From the NCBI GenBank assembly GCA_002162695.1, contig MAAM01000001.1:62001-126000 (forward strand): 64,000 nucleotides of DNA. The letters are read 5' to 3'. This DNA is from Cycloclasticus sp. 46_120_T64 (GTDB lineage Bacteria > Pseudomonadota > Gammaproteobacteria > Methylococcales > Cycloclasticaceae). The notes under the pieces were generated by a model that worked only from the letters and a program-made list of their open reading frames with translations, did not search any database and was not told the DNA's origin. Numbering within the stretch: the first letter of the stretch is position 1; each line of letters opens with the position of its first letter. The position numbers were made by a program, and so were the translations under genes. Shown in pieces: positions 16,946 through 24,879 of this stretch.

Positions 16946-18771
16946 TGGGTGAAGCCGCTCAAGTGCGCTAAAAACTTATCGCTGGGCATATAACCAATAA
17001 CTCGGTGTTGGCTGGATTCACTCGTGTCCGGCTGAAAGAATAATATAGCCGGTGGACCGATTAATGAGTAAGCCTTGAGCAGAGCTTTGTCAGCGGCATT
17101 ATTTTTGGTGACATCGGCTTGTAATAAAAGCACCCCGCTGAGTGCTTGTTTGACCCGTGGGTCGCTAAAGGTATAGGCGTCCATTTCCTTACATGAAATA
17201 CACCAGTCGGCATAAAAATCGAGCATGACTCGTTGTTGATTTTTTTCGGCGATTTTCAAGGCGCGTTCTAACTGAGCAATATTTTTTATGCTCTGGAAGG
17301 CAAGGCCATTTTCTGTGCTGTGTTGTTTATTGAACGTTAAATTAGCCAGTGGCTGGAATGGGTTGCTGGCACCCGAGGCGGCACCCAGCATTAGGATGAT
17401 GCCATAGGTAATAAAGAGCACGCCGACGCCCTTAGCTAATTTTTTCCAGCCCGTTGCGTTGTCGGCTAGGCGATCAATGGCTCCCAAATACACCGCGCTG
17501 ACAATCAATAATGCGGCCCACAGCAGTAAACTGATAGCCGCAGGAAGAATACGTTCCATCAGCCATATAGCAACGGCCAGCAATAATACGCCGAAGAAGT
17601 GCTTGATGGGTTCCATCCAGTGCCCCGCCTTCGGCAGTAATTTGCCCGCCGACATGCCGATGATAATCAGCGGGATACCCATGCCTAAACCGAGTGAAAA
17701 TAAGGCCATCCCGCCGAGTACGGCGTCACCGGTTTGGCCAATATAAATCAACACACCTGCTAATGGGGCGGCGACGCAGGGGCCGACGATGAGGGTCGAT
17801 AGGCAACCCATGGCGGCACTACCCCATAAGGAGCCGTGAGTTTGTTGTTGAGACACGTTTGATAGCTTACTTTGAATAGCCGCCGGTAATTGCAGTTGGT
17901 AAAGCCCAAACATCGAGAGCGCGAGTCCAACAAACACTAAGCTGAAGGTACTCAGTACCCAAGGGTTTTGGAAGCTGGCTTGCAAGTTCTCGCCGAATAG
18001 GCCGGCCAATATGCCAAAGACAGCATAAGTCAGCGCGGAAGCGAGGACATAACTGAGTGATAGGTTAAAGGCTTTTCTTGGGGTTATTGCCTTACCTTGG
18101 CCAATAATGATGCCCGATAAGATCGGTATCATCGGGAAAACGCAGGGGGTGAATGACAGCAAAATACCAAACCCCAAGAAGGTTAAACAAGTCAGGAGCA
18201 GGGTGTTATTGCTGAGTGAGCGTGCAATTTCATCTTGTTCTGAAAGGGCGTGCTGCGGGGGTGTGGGGGCTGCCGAGTCCGTTGCGGCGAGTTGCACATT
18301 CACGGTTTTACTCATCGGTGGGTAACACACACCGATGTCGGCGCAGCCTTGAAACTCGACCTGTAGCTGTAACTCGGTGGTTTGCTGCAGAGGCTCGCTT
18401 AAACCTTGTTGGATCTCTAAGTGTTGATAATAGACGATGGTGTCGCCAAATATTTCATCATGTTTTTGTTTGCCTTTGGGGTAGGCAATCGCCGCCAAGG
18501 TTAGGTGCGTAGGCCGTAATAGACGCACTTTAATTTTATTCTGGTATAGGTAATACCCGTCGGCGATACGCCAGTTGAGCGAGATAGTTTGTTGATTAGT
18601 ACTGGAGGCAGAAAAGTTGAAGGCCTCATCGGGTTCGAGCAATTGATTTGAGCTGGATTGATTAAAGCCACTCAATAAATCACTGAGTGGGTCATTGCCA
18701 GCAAGGCTCTGTCCACTGCCGAATAACAGGAAAAAAATGAGAAAAAGCGGGTGAATATATCGTTTGTGCAT
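16942..18771 (-). CDS. dsbD: Thiol:disulfide interchange protein DsbD
   Basis: 609 residues, three domains. Signal peptide at 1-25; N-terminal immunoglobulin-like domain with C143 and C149 (GCADIGVCYPP); an eight-helix membrane domain with the paired cysteines in FTPCVFPMIP and IVGPCVAAPL; and a C-terminal thioredoxin domain with WCISC (C524 and C527). It passes electrons from cytosolic thioredoxin across the inner membrane to periplasmic thiol proteins. All six redox cysteines are present, so it should be active. The next gene (lipoprotein thioredoxin) overlaps it by four bases. Confidence 0.97.
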   Translation of the reverse strand: MHKRYIHPLFLIFFLLFGSGQSLAGNDPLSDLLSGFNQSSSNQLLEPDEAFNFSASSTNQQTISLNWRIADGYYLYQNKIKVRLLRPTHLTLAAIAYPKGKQKHDEIFGDTIVYYQHLEIQQGLSEPLQQTTELQLQVEFQGCADIGVCYPPMSKTVNVQLAATDSAAPTPPQHALSEQDEIARSLSNNTLLLTCLTFLGFGILLSFTPCVFPMIPILSGIIIGQGKAITPRKAFNLSLSYVLASALTYAVFGILAGLFGENLQASFQNPWVLSTFSLVFVGLALSMFGLYQLQLPAAIQSKLSNVSQQQTHGSLWGSAAMGCLSTLIVGPCVAAPLAGVLIYIGQTGDAVLGGMALFSLGLGMGIPLIIIGMSAGKLLPKAGHWMEPIKHFFGVLLLAVAIWLMERILPAAISLLLWAALLIVSAVYLGAIDRLADNATGWKKLAKGVGVLFITYGIILMLGAASGASNPFQPLANLTFNKQHSTENGLAFQSIKNIAQLERALKIAEKNQQRVMLDFYADWCISCKEMDAYTFSDPRVKQALSGVLLLQADVTKNNAADKALLKAYSLIGPPAILFFQPDTSESSQHRVIGYMPSDKFLAHLSGFTQ

Positions 18772-18986
18772 GGACTTAGTTTAACCGACAAAGAGTGGGC
18801 TGGATATTAAATCGTCTTCACGGCCTTAGCTAGGAAGGCATGAAGCAGGTGCTGGCAATATAGACCGTGTTGGCGGGTGGAATCTTTCACTCTATTGATC
18901 GGCTGGGAAATAGAGAGTTCTTTGTGTTACAAAAAATGCTAAGAGTTTTTTTACAATATGGTGTGTCCTGTGTAAGCTTCATCACT

Positions 18987-19472
18987 ATGAATCCATTTGC
19001 TGCTTTTTTATTATTATTGATCGTCGTACCTATCGTAGAAATTTATTTTCTAATCCAAGTAGGGGGCTCGATTGGTGCTTTCCCCACCGTTTTGTTAATT
19101 GTTTTTACTGCTGTATTGGGTGCGTATTTATTTCGACTTCAGGGTCTGACGACGCTGCAGCGGGTACAGGCTAGTCTTGCGCGCGGTGAAATACCCGCGA
19201 TTGAAATGATCGAAGGCGCAATGCTATTGGTCAGCGCTGCGTTATTGTTAACACCGGGTTTTGTCACCGACTTAATCGGTTTTGTCTGCTTAGTACCGGC
19301 TGTCAGACGTAAGTTTGCGCTGTCTTTACTGGATAGCCCATTAATTAACCCTGGGGCTTTTCAGGCTAGCCAGGGTTTTCAACAAGGCCCCGCTGAACAT
19401 AATATAGACAGGGATGTCATCGAAGGTGAGTTTGAACGTGACGATGATGAAGGTCCCAAAAAAGACCTTTAA
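18987..19472 (+). CDS. fxsA: FxsA family membrane protein
   Basis: 161 residues from the ATG at 18987, chosen because it yields the typical start MNPFAAFLLLLIVVPIVEIYFLI; the frame is open 40 codons further upstream but that stretch is not FxsA-like. Two or three membrane segments (residues 3-22, about 28-48 and 70-98 with the PG-containing LLLTPGFVTDLIGF) and an acidic cytoplasmic tail (VIEGEFERDDDEG). In E. coli FxsA sequesters the F-exclusion protein PifA of phage T7. The groESL operon that often neighbours fxsA is not next to it here; dsbD is, as in the wider E. coli region. Confidence 0.93.
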   Translation: MNPFAAFLLLLIVVPIVEIYFLIQVGGSIGAFPTVLLIVFTAVLGAYLFRLQGLTTLQRVQASLARGEIPAIEMIEGAMLLVSAALLLTPGFVTDLIGFVCLVPAVRRKFALSLLDSPLINPGAFQASQGFQQGPAEHNIDRDVIEGEFERDDDEGPKKDL

Positions 19473-19478
19473 CCGGCT

Positions 19479-19781
19479 TTAAAGTACCGCTTCGAAGCCT
19501 TCAAAATTAGGGTGGCCAATATATAAGCCTTTGGTTTGTCCTGCTTGAGCGTGTACTTTTTTAAAGGCATCGGAATGGGTCCAAGCCTCAAAACTTGCTT
19601 TATCTTGCCAACTGGTATGCGAGGCGAACAGGGTATGGTCCTCTAAGCTCGGGCCACGCAATAAATTAAAGTTGATGAAGCCTGCTACCTCATCTAAGTA
19701 AGACTCACGCGTTTGCCAAACTTCTTGGAAGCGGTCTTCTTTACCTAATACCACTTTAAAACGATTCATCGCAATAAACAT
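19479..19781 (-). CDS. Antibiotic-biosynthesis-monooxygenase (ABM) domain protein
   Basis: 100 residues from the ATG at 19779-19781 (a TTG two codons upstream is possible). Small ferredoxin-like ABM fold: MFIAMNRFKVVLGKEDRFQEVW, FINFNLLRGP, TLFASHTSWQDKASFEAWTHSDAF. Some members (IsdG, HmoB types) open heme; others are small monooxygenases. The F-x-N-F-x-LLRG pattern is closer to the IsdG/HmoB side, but I cannot assign heme degradation from sequence alone. Convergent with fxsA, six bases apart. Confidence 0.8.
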   Translation of the reverse strand: MFIAMNRFKVVLGKEDRFQEVWQTRESYLDEVAGFINFNLLRGPSLEDHTLFASHTSWQDKASFEAWTHSDAFKKVHAQAGQTKGLYIGHPNFEGFEAVL

Positions 19782-19981
19782 AATCAAACTCTATTCATTA
19801 ATCTAGGGAGGCCTCTGTTTTAGCGGATCTAACGGTATTTGTCTAGAGAGTTTATTTAATGTTGATATAGGCTGTGAGTGTAGACCGGAAGCCTAGTTTG
19901 CAGCTAGTAATAAAGCCATCATCGATGCTGGGTGCTTGTGATTGCTTGAGAGCGGGTCTATAAAAATATAGAAACTTTCTG

Positions 19982-20016
19982 TTGCACTGCCGCAAAACGC
20001 GTCTATAATGCACTGC
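19982..20016 (+). promoter_or_regulatory. Sigma-70-type promoter of the phasin gene
   Basis: TTGCAC (19982-19987) and a perfect TATAAT (20004-20009) separated by 16 bases; transcription would start near 20016, about 50 bases before the phasin ATG. Confidence 0.65.
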
Positions 20017-20066
20017 AGCAAAGCGGTACTTTAATGAATTTATTCAAATAAACAAAAGGATATGAC

Positions 20067-20429
20067 ATGTTAAATAACTTAGAAGCGCTATTCGCCCCAG
20101 CTAAAAAATTGGCTGAATTAAATAAGTTACAAATCGAAAAAGCGATGGCCGTGCAGCAGGAAGCGACTAAAGAATATGTTGCCCTAGCCGAATCACGAAT
20201 TAAAGCGGCGACGGCTATTAAAGATGTTGCGGGTTTAAATATTTTTGTTAAAGAGCAAGTTGAGCTCGCACAAAGTGGTTTTGAAAAAGCCGTGGCTGAC
20301 GGTAAAACACTCGTTGAAGATGCGAAGTCTTACAACGAAGAAGTGATTAAGTTGGTGCAGGAAGGCGGTAGCGTGGTTACCGAAGAAGTGAAAGAAACGG
20401 TCAAAAAAGCGACTAAAAAAGTAGCTTAA
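20067..20429 (+). CDS. Phasin family protein
   Basis: 120 residues, AAAAGGA ribosome site nine bases upstream. It is almost wholly amphipathic helix with a phasin pattern (LNNLEALFAPAKKLAELNKLQIEKAM, VALAESRIKAATAIKDVAGL, EQVELAQSGFEKAVADGKTLVEDAKSYNEEV) and a Lys/Thr/Val-rich tail (KKATKKVA). Phasins coat polyhydroxyalkanoate granules or act as general stress proteins. No polymer synthase or depolymerase is in the window, so the link to granules is inference. It is monocistronic, between a near-consensus promoter and a strong terminator, which suggests abundant expression. Confidence 0.88.
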   Translation: MLNNLEALFAPAKKLAELNKLQIEKAMAVQQEATKEYVALAESRIKAATAIKDVAGLNIFVKEQVELAQSGFEKAVADGKTLVEDAKSYNEEVIKLVQEGGSVVTEEVKETVKKATKKVA

Positions 20430-20446
20430 TAGAAGGTTGGATAACT

Positions 20447-20481
20447 AAAAGCCGCCGTCCCTTAGGGACGGCGGCTTTTTT
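20447..20481. terminator. Strong terminator between the phasin gene and the ABC operon
   Basis: Perfect 11-bp stem GCCGCCGTCCC (20451-20461) / GGGACGGCGGC (20465-20475), loop TTA, A-run before and T-run after; works in both directions by sequence. Confidence 0.93.
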
Positions 20482-20505
20482 GTGCTTAGATAATTCTTGC
20501 TGCGG

Positions 20506-21243
20506 TCACATGAGATGAGCGATATCGGTTCGTTGGCTGCTTAATTGCTGTTTAAATTGTTCGATATTTTTTGCGCTGCGTTCACCGCGAGCGATATCAA
20601 CTTTAATATCGGCGACCACATGGCTTGGCGAGGAAGATATAAAAATTAAGCGGTCGGCCAGTTCGATGGCCTCGTCTAAGTCATGGGTCACAAAAAGAAC
20701 ATTGCGGGCTTGTTGTTGCCATAACTCAATCAACAGCGTGCGTGCTTTTCTTGCGGTGGGTGGATCTAAAGATACCAAGGGTTCATCCATCAGTAATATA
20801 TCGCTTTCTCGGTAAAACCCGCGGGCTAGAGCGACTCGGCGTTGCATGCCGAGTGATAAATGGTGAGGGTAGCTATTGAGTGAGTCTGCAAGCCCTAGGC
20901 GTTGCAACAGCTGAATTATTTTAGTGTCATTATTCGCCTGCTCATTGCTTGCGAGTTGGATGTTTTCGAGCACGGTTCGCCAAGGGAGTAGACGCGGGTT
21001 TTGGAATATGTAGCTGGTTTTAAACTGCGTCCCGGCCTCACTGAGGCTGACCGAACCGCTAAAACGTTTATCGAGTCCAGCAATGATATTTAACAAGCTA
21101 GTTTTACCGCAGCCCGAGGGGCCAATAATACAAACAAACTCATTATTTGATAGTTTAAACTGTAGGTCTTCGATGACCGTGACGGTGTGTTTATCGGCGG
21201 TTGTGAATGCCTTGCTCTTTATATCGATGTTCAGTGTGTTCAT
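20506..21243 (-). CDS. ABC importer ATP-binding protein (SsuB/TauB type)
   Basis: 245 residues. Walker A GPSGCGKTSLLN, Q-loop IFQNPRLLPWRTV, signature LSLGMQRRVALARG, Walker B ILLMDEPLVSLDP and the switch histidine in LFVTHDLDEAIELADR. Typical of the nitrate/sulfonate/taurine importer class. It is last in a three-gene leftward operon (binding protein, permease, ATPase) divergent from the moaA-AOR genes. The signature LSLGMQ deviates slightly from LSGGMQ, which is tolerated in the class. The substrate is unknown. Confidence 0.93.
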   Translation of the reverse strand: MNTLNIDIKSKAFTTADKHTVTVIEDLQFKLSNNEFVCIIGPSGCGKTSLLNIIAGLDKRFSGSVSLSEAGTQFKTSYIFQNPRLLPWRTVLENIQLASNEQANNDTKIIQLLQRLGLADSLNSYPHHLSLGMQRRVALARGFYRESDILLMDEPLVSLDPPTARKARTLLIELWQQQARNVLFVTHDLDEAIELADRLIFISSSPSHVVADIKVDIARGERSAKNIEQFKQQLSSQRTDIAHLM

Positions 21244-21250
21244 CTATTGA

Positions 21251-22006
21251 TTATTTCCAACGCTGTGATTTTTTATCGAGTGGCTGTAAAACCATCATTT
21301 CTATGAGTTGAATGATGATGATGAACGATACGGTGTAAGCCATGATGCTGGTGATATCAAATAACTGGAAAAATAAATGAATCTGGTAACCCATGCCGTC
21401 GCTGCGGCCTAATAGTTCTACCACCAAGACAATTTTCCAGATCAATGCTAGGCCGGTTCTCGCTGAGGCCATGATGTAAGGGTATAACTGGGGGAGAATG
21501 ACCTGCGATAAGGTTTTTAGCGGGCCAAATTGGTACGCCTCGGCCATTTCCAGCAGCTCTTCGTCTAGATTTCTGGCGCCTTCTCTAATGGTGACGATGA
21601 CATTGGGTAGTTTATTCACCACCACCGCAAAAATAGCGGCTGTTTCAATCAAACCGAACCAGATGTAACACAGAATAATGGTGACTAAGGCTGGGATGTT
21701 GAGCAGAATGACCAGCCAGCTATCAAAAAACGCATTGGTTTTTTGGTGGCGGCCGAGCGCGACCCCAATCGCGGTGCCGAGCAGCATGGCGATAAAAAAA
21801 CTTATCGCTAAACGGTAGAGGGTGATCCCAAGGTGGTGCTGTAGTTCGCCGCTGGATAAGGCTGCAATAAGAGCGTCGAACACTAATAATGGCGAGGGCA
21901 ATACGACGGTGTTTAGAGTGCTAGCGAGTACTTGCCAGATGATGATCAATAGGCTGAGCGATAAGAGCGGCTGCAGAAACGGCAAACGTGGGGTGGTATT
22001 CATCAT
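21251..22006 (-). CDS. ABC importer permease (SsuC type)
   Basis: 251 residues with about six membrane segments and the EAA-loop signature region (LDEELLEMAEAYQFGPLKTLSQVILPQLYPYIM, split here). Pattern ARTGLALIWKIVLVVELLGRSDGMGY is characteristic of SsuC/TauC permeases. It is separated by seven bases from the ATPase and by six from the binding protein gene, so the three are surely one transcription unit. Confidence 0.92.
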   Translation of the reverse strand: MMNTTPRLPFLQPLLSLSLLIIIWQVLASTLNTVVLPSPLLVFDALIAALSSGELQHHLGITLYRLAISFFIAMLLGTAIGVALGRHQKTNAFFDSWLVILLNIPALVTIILCYIWFGLIETAAIFAVVVNKLPNVIVTIREGARNLDEELLEMAEAYQFGPLKTLSQVILPQLYPYIMASARTGLALIWKIVLVVELLGRSDGMGYQIHLFFQLFDITSIMAYTVSFIIIIQLIEMMVLQPLDKKSQRWK

Positions 22007-22012
22007 GGGCGA

Positions 22013-23005
22013 TTAATGCGGTTTACCGCTCCAGAATAGTTTTGTGTCGAGCTGTTTGACGGAGCCGAGTAATTTATCGCCGCCTGGACCATTGGCTAAA
22101 ATGGCATAAATATCACTGATTGCTTGAATGTCGGCTTGTTGGAAATGGCTGACACGGCCAGCGCAATAGTTTTTGCGCAGTAGCTGTTGAGTACTTGGGT
22201 CGTTTGTTCTGGTGAGCGGTAAAATCGCCTGCCAGTGTTGTTCTGAACTGCATAATAAATCACTGGCCTGGCGACTGGCGGTGAGAAATGCATTGATCGT
22301 GTGAGCCTGCTTGTCGGCCCATTGTTGGCGGAAAACATAACCTAAAATAGGCACCGTTTTATTAACGCCGAGCTGTCGTATTATATCGTGTAGGCCGATG
22401 ATTTCACGGTAGCCTTTGGCTTTTAGGCGGGCGCTGTAATGCCAGAAATTGATTAAGGCATCGAGCTCGCCTTGTTGGATCAGCTGGTTGAGCAAGGGTG
22501 GGGCGGCGAAAACTTTCTTAACCTGCTGGTCTAAATCCTGGCCATTTTTTAATGCCAGTGCACGCAGTAATAACCAGTTTTTATCGAGAGCACCACCGGC
22601 AATGCCGAGTTTCTTGTTGGCTAAATCATCGATACTCGTGATGGTTGATTGGGCTGGAACCATCAGCGAGCCGGCGGAGCTTGAATAAGCGGCAAAGAGG
22701 TAATCTGCGGTATTGCCACGCTGACGAGCGACCCAAGTCCAATCGGCAGCGATCATATCGGCGGCATCGGCTTGTAAGGCGATTTTGCTGGCTTGGCTGC
22801 TAGCGAGTGCTTGAATTTTCAAGCTGAAACCATTTTTTGTGTCGAGCTGGTTTTGCAGGATGGTTTGTAGGGTCCAGTTAATGGTGCCGAACTGCAGTAC
22901 CGATATTCTTATTTCATTCGGCGTGGAAGCGAGGCTGGCCATAGAAAACAGTAGGCCGACAGATAAGACGGATAAGCGGGTGAGTATTGTTTTAAACAGC
23001 GACAT
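22013..23005 (-). CDS. ABC importer periplasmic binding protein (NMT1/SsuA-like)
   Basis: 330 residues. The signal peptide ends near residue 26 (LFSMASLAS). The mature part is a type II periplasmic binding fold of the NMT1/SsuA class: IRISVLQFGTINWTLQTI, AADMIAADWTWVARQRG, DDLANKKLGIAGGALDKNWLL, GELDALINFWHY. The class imports sulfonates, nitrate, bicarbonate or pyrimidine precursors, so the ligand cannot be read from sequence. Tungstate and molybdate importers use a different binding-protein family, so this is not an obvious metal-oxyanion transporter. Divergent from moaA with a 303-bp shared control region, which suggests joint regulation with the AOR genes. Confidence 0.88.
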   Translation of the reverse strand: MSLFKTILTRLSVLSVGLLFSMASLASTPNEIRISVLQFGTINWTLQTILQNQLDTKNGFSLKIQALASSQASKIALQADAADMIAADWTWVARQRGNTADYLFAAYSSSAGSLMVPAQSTITSIDDLANKKLGIAGGALDKNWLLLRALALKNGQDLDQQVKKVFAAPPLLNQLIQQGELDALINFWHYSARLKAKGYREIIGLHDIIRQLGVNKTVPILGYVFRQQWADKQAHTINAFLTASRQASDLLCSSEQHWQAILPLTRTNDPSTQQLLRKNYCAGRVSHFQQADIQAISDIYAILANGPGGDKLLGSVKQLDTKLFWSGKPH

Positions 23006-23308
23006 ATAGGCTCAGGGAATATTTGATTTAAGGTTCAAGTCTATGCCTATCTTAAATGAAATATTGCTAGGGTCTATGAAAAACAAAGTTTGTCAAAGAA
23101 TCAGTGTGTTGCGGGGGTGTTGCACCGACAAAAGGCCAAAAATATTAGCCTATGGAATTAAAGTGGAGTAAGGTGTGAGGATAGCGTTAGTAACTTTGTA
23201 AGTTATTAATTGTAATGATAATTTTTGCTATTTGGTAGTTATTCTTGATTGAGGTAAGCAGGTGAAATTAAACGACTTTATATTAAACAGCGGCGCTAGG
23301 TGAGAGAG
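23006..23308. promoter_or_regulatory. Divergent control region between the ABC importer and moaA-AOR genes
   Basis: 303 bases with no gene. It holds small inverted repeats (GGTG-N3-CACC at 23116-23126; TAACTT-N3-AAGTTA at 23191-23205) and an AT-rich stretch before moaA. On the minus strand a TTGACA lies around 23090 with no clear partner. No molybdenum-cofactor riboswitch or FNR-type site could be recognised. Confidence 0.45.
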
Positions 23309-24322
23309 ATGGAAGCAGCCTTAGTGACACAGACCGATAAGTTGATTGATAAGTTTGGCCGGCAGGTGACTTATGTTCGCCTTTCGGTGACGGATCGCTG
23401 TGATTTTCGTTGTGTGTATTGCATGAGTGAAGAGATGACATTCCTACCTCGAGAGGAGGTGTTAACACTCGAGGAAATAAGTTTATTATCTCAAGCTTTT
23501 GTTGAGCTTGGGGTCAACAAAATTCGTATTACTGGCGGTGAACCCTTGGTGCGTAACGGGGTTGTGGGCTTGTTGGACAATATCGCCAAGCTTGATGGGC
23601 TTGATGAACTGGTGATCACGACGAATGGCTCGCAATTGGTTAAATTAGCGCAGCCGCTAAAAGACGCCGGGGTGAGGCGGGTTAATATTAGCCTCGATAG
23701 TTTGGATCCTGAGAAATTTAAAAAAGTGACCCGAGTCGGTGAGTTGTCGACCGTGTTAGCGGGTATTCAAGCCGCTAAAAAGGCGGGTTTTGAGAAGATC
23801 AAACTAAACGCGGTGATTCTTAAAAATAGAAATGATGATGAGATTAACCGTTTGGTGCAGTACGCGATGGACGAGGGTCTCGATATTAGCTTTATCGAAG
23901 AAATGCCTCTAGGCGCGATCAGCGAGCACTCTAGAGCAGAAGCTTATTATTCGAGTGACCAAATAAAACAAGATATCGAGCAACAATTTGAGTTACTCGC
24001 AAGCTCTAAAACAACTGGGGGGCCTGCGCGTTATTACGAGGTGGCGGGTTATGACAATTTGGTCGGTTTTATTTCTCCGCATAGCCATAATTTTTGTGAT
24101 ACCTGCAATAGAGTACGAGTAACGGCTTCAGGCCTATTATTACTCTGTTTGGGGCAGGAGCATTCGATGGACCTTAAGCGGGTGTTAAGGCAGGGCGATG
24201 CTAGTTTATATAGTGTTAAGCAGGCATTAATTGAATCCATGGAGATCAAGCCTAAGGGGCATGATTTCAAACTATCAGAGCAACCGGTTATCTTTCGGCA
24301 TATGAGTGTTACCGGCGGATAA
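23309..24322 (+). CDS. moaA: GTP 3',8-cyclase MoaA (radical SAM, molybdopterin synthesis)
   Basis: 337 residues from the ATG at 23309, preferred over a GTG nine bases earlier because AGGTG then sits six bases upstream. Radical-SAM cluster C31-X3-C35-X2-C38 (CDFRCVYCM), ITGGEPLVR, NISLDSLDPEKF, and the second cluster CDTCNRVRVTASGLLLLC. It ends in GG as MoaA proteins do. MoaA makes the first pyranopterin intermediate. Here it starts the AOR gene series, so it may be a dedicated copy supplying the W/Mo-pterin of the oxidoreductase; whether another moaA exists is unknown. Confidence 0.93.
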   Translation: MEAALVTQTDKLIDKFGRQVTYVRLSVTDRCDFRCVYCMSEEMTFLPREEVLTLEEISLLSQAFVELGVNKIRITGGEPLVRNGVVGLLDNIAKLDGLDELVITTNGSQLVKLAQPLKDAGVRRVNISLDSLDPEKFKKVTRVGELSTVLAGIQAAKKAGFEKIKLNAVILKNRNDDEINRLVQYAMDEGLDISFIEEMPLGAISEHSRAEAYYSSDQIKQDIEQQFELLASSKTTGGPARYYEVAGYDNLVGFISPHSHNFCDTCNRVRVTASGLLLLCLGQEHSMDLKRVLRQGDASLYSVKQALIESMEIKPKGHDFKLSEQPVIFRHMSVTGG

Positions 24323-24370
24323 TTTGTTGTTAGCGGTTAAAAAAGAATAGAACTTAATCAGGAGAGTGTT

Positions 24371-24838
24371 ATGCAAATGTCATTAGTCATAGATGCTAAT
24401 AAATGCACTGGTTGCCTACAGTGTGAAATGGCTTGCTCATACGAAGCGGAAGGTGTTTTTAACCCGACCAAATCTAGAATTAAAATCTTCCCCTTTCATG
24501 AGGAAGGTATTTTTGTTCCCTACACCTGTACCCAATGTGATGAAGCCTGGTGTTTACACGCCTGTCCAGTTGACGCTATTCAGCTGAATAAAACGACCGG
24601 TGCAAAAGAAATTGTTAATGACCTTTGTGTTGGCTGTAAGGTTTGCACGATTGCCTGTCCCTTTGGCACCGTCAACTATAATGCAGACAGTGGTAAGGTG
24701 ATCAAATGTGACCTCTGTGGCGGTGACCCCGAGTGCGCGAAAGCTTGTCCGACCTCGGCGATTACCTACCAAGACGCGAATTGGACGGGTTACGATAAAA
24801 TGAAAGATTATGCGGCAAAAGCTATTCCTGCGAAATAA
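24371..24838 (+). CDS. Four-cluster [4Fe-4S] ferredoxin, AOR electron-transfer partner
   Basis: 155 residues, AGGAGAG upstream. Sixteen cysteines fall into four CX2CX2-4CX3C-type groups: CTGCLQCEMAC (from C12), CTQCDEAWCLHACP, CVGCKVCTIACP and CDLCGGDPECAKACP, so four cubane clusters are predicted. Cytosolic (no signal peptide). It resembles the small iron-sulfur subunit paired with AOR-family enzymes (AorA, YdhY types) and lies 41 bases before the AOR gene, so it probably carries electrons to or from that enzyme. Confidence 0.93.
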   Translation: MQMSLVIDANKCTGCLQCEMACSYEAEGVFNPTKSRIKIFPFHEEGIFVPYTCTQCDEAWCLHACPVDAIQLNKTTGAKEIVNDLCVGCKVCTIACPFGTVNYNADSGKVIKCDLCGGDPECAKACPTSAITYQDANWTGYDKMKDYAAKAIPAK

Positions 24839-24879
24839 GCTTTGACTAAAAAACAATCTAAATTTTGAGGAGATAGCTG

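Noticed and set aside
18867..18986. N-terminal 40-codon extension of fxsA
   Set aside because: Not FxsA-like; the typical membrane N terminus begins at ATG 18987.
20506..23005. Tungstate/molybdate importer
   Set aside because: Tempting next to an AOR, but the binding protein and permease are of the NMT1/SsuA-SsuC class, not ModA, TupA or WtpA.
23006..23308. Molybdenum-cofactor riboswitch before moaA
   Set aside because: Only short inverted repeats are present; the conserved multi-stem core could not be recognised by eye.
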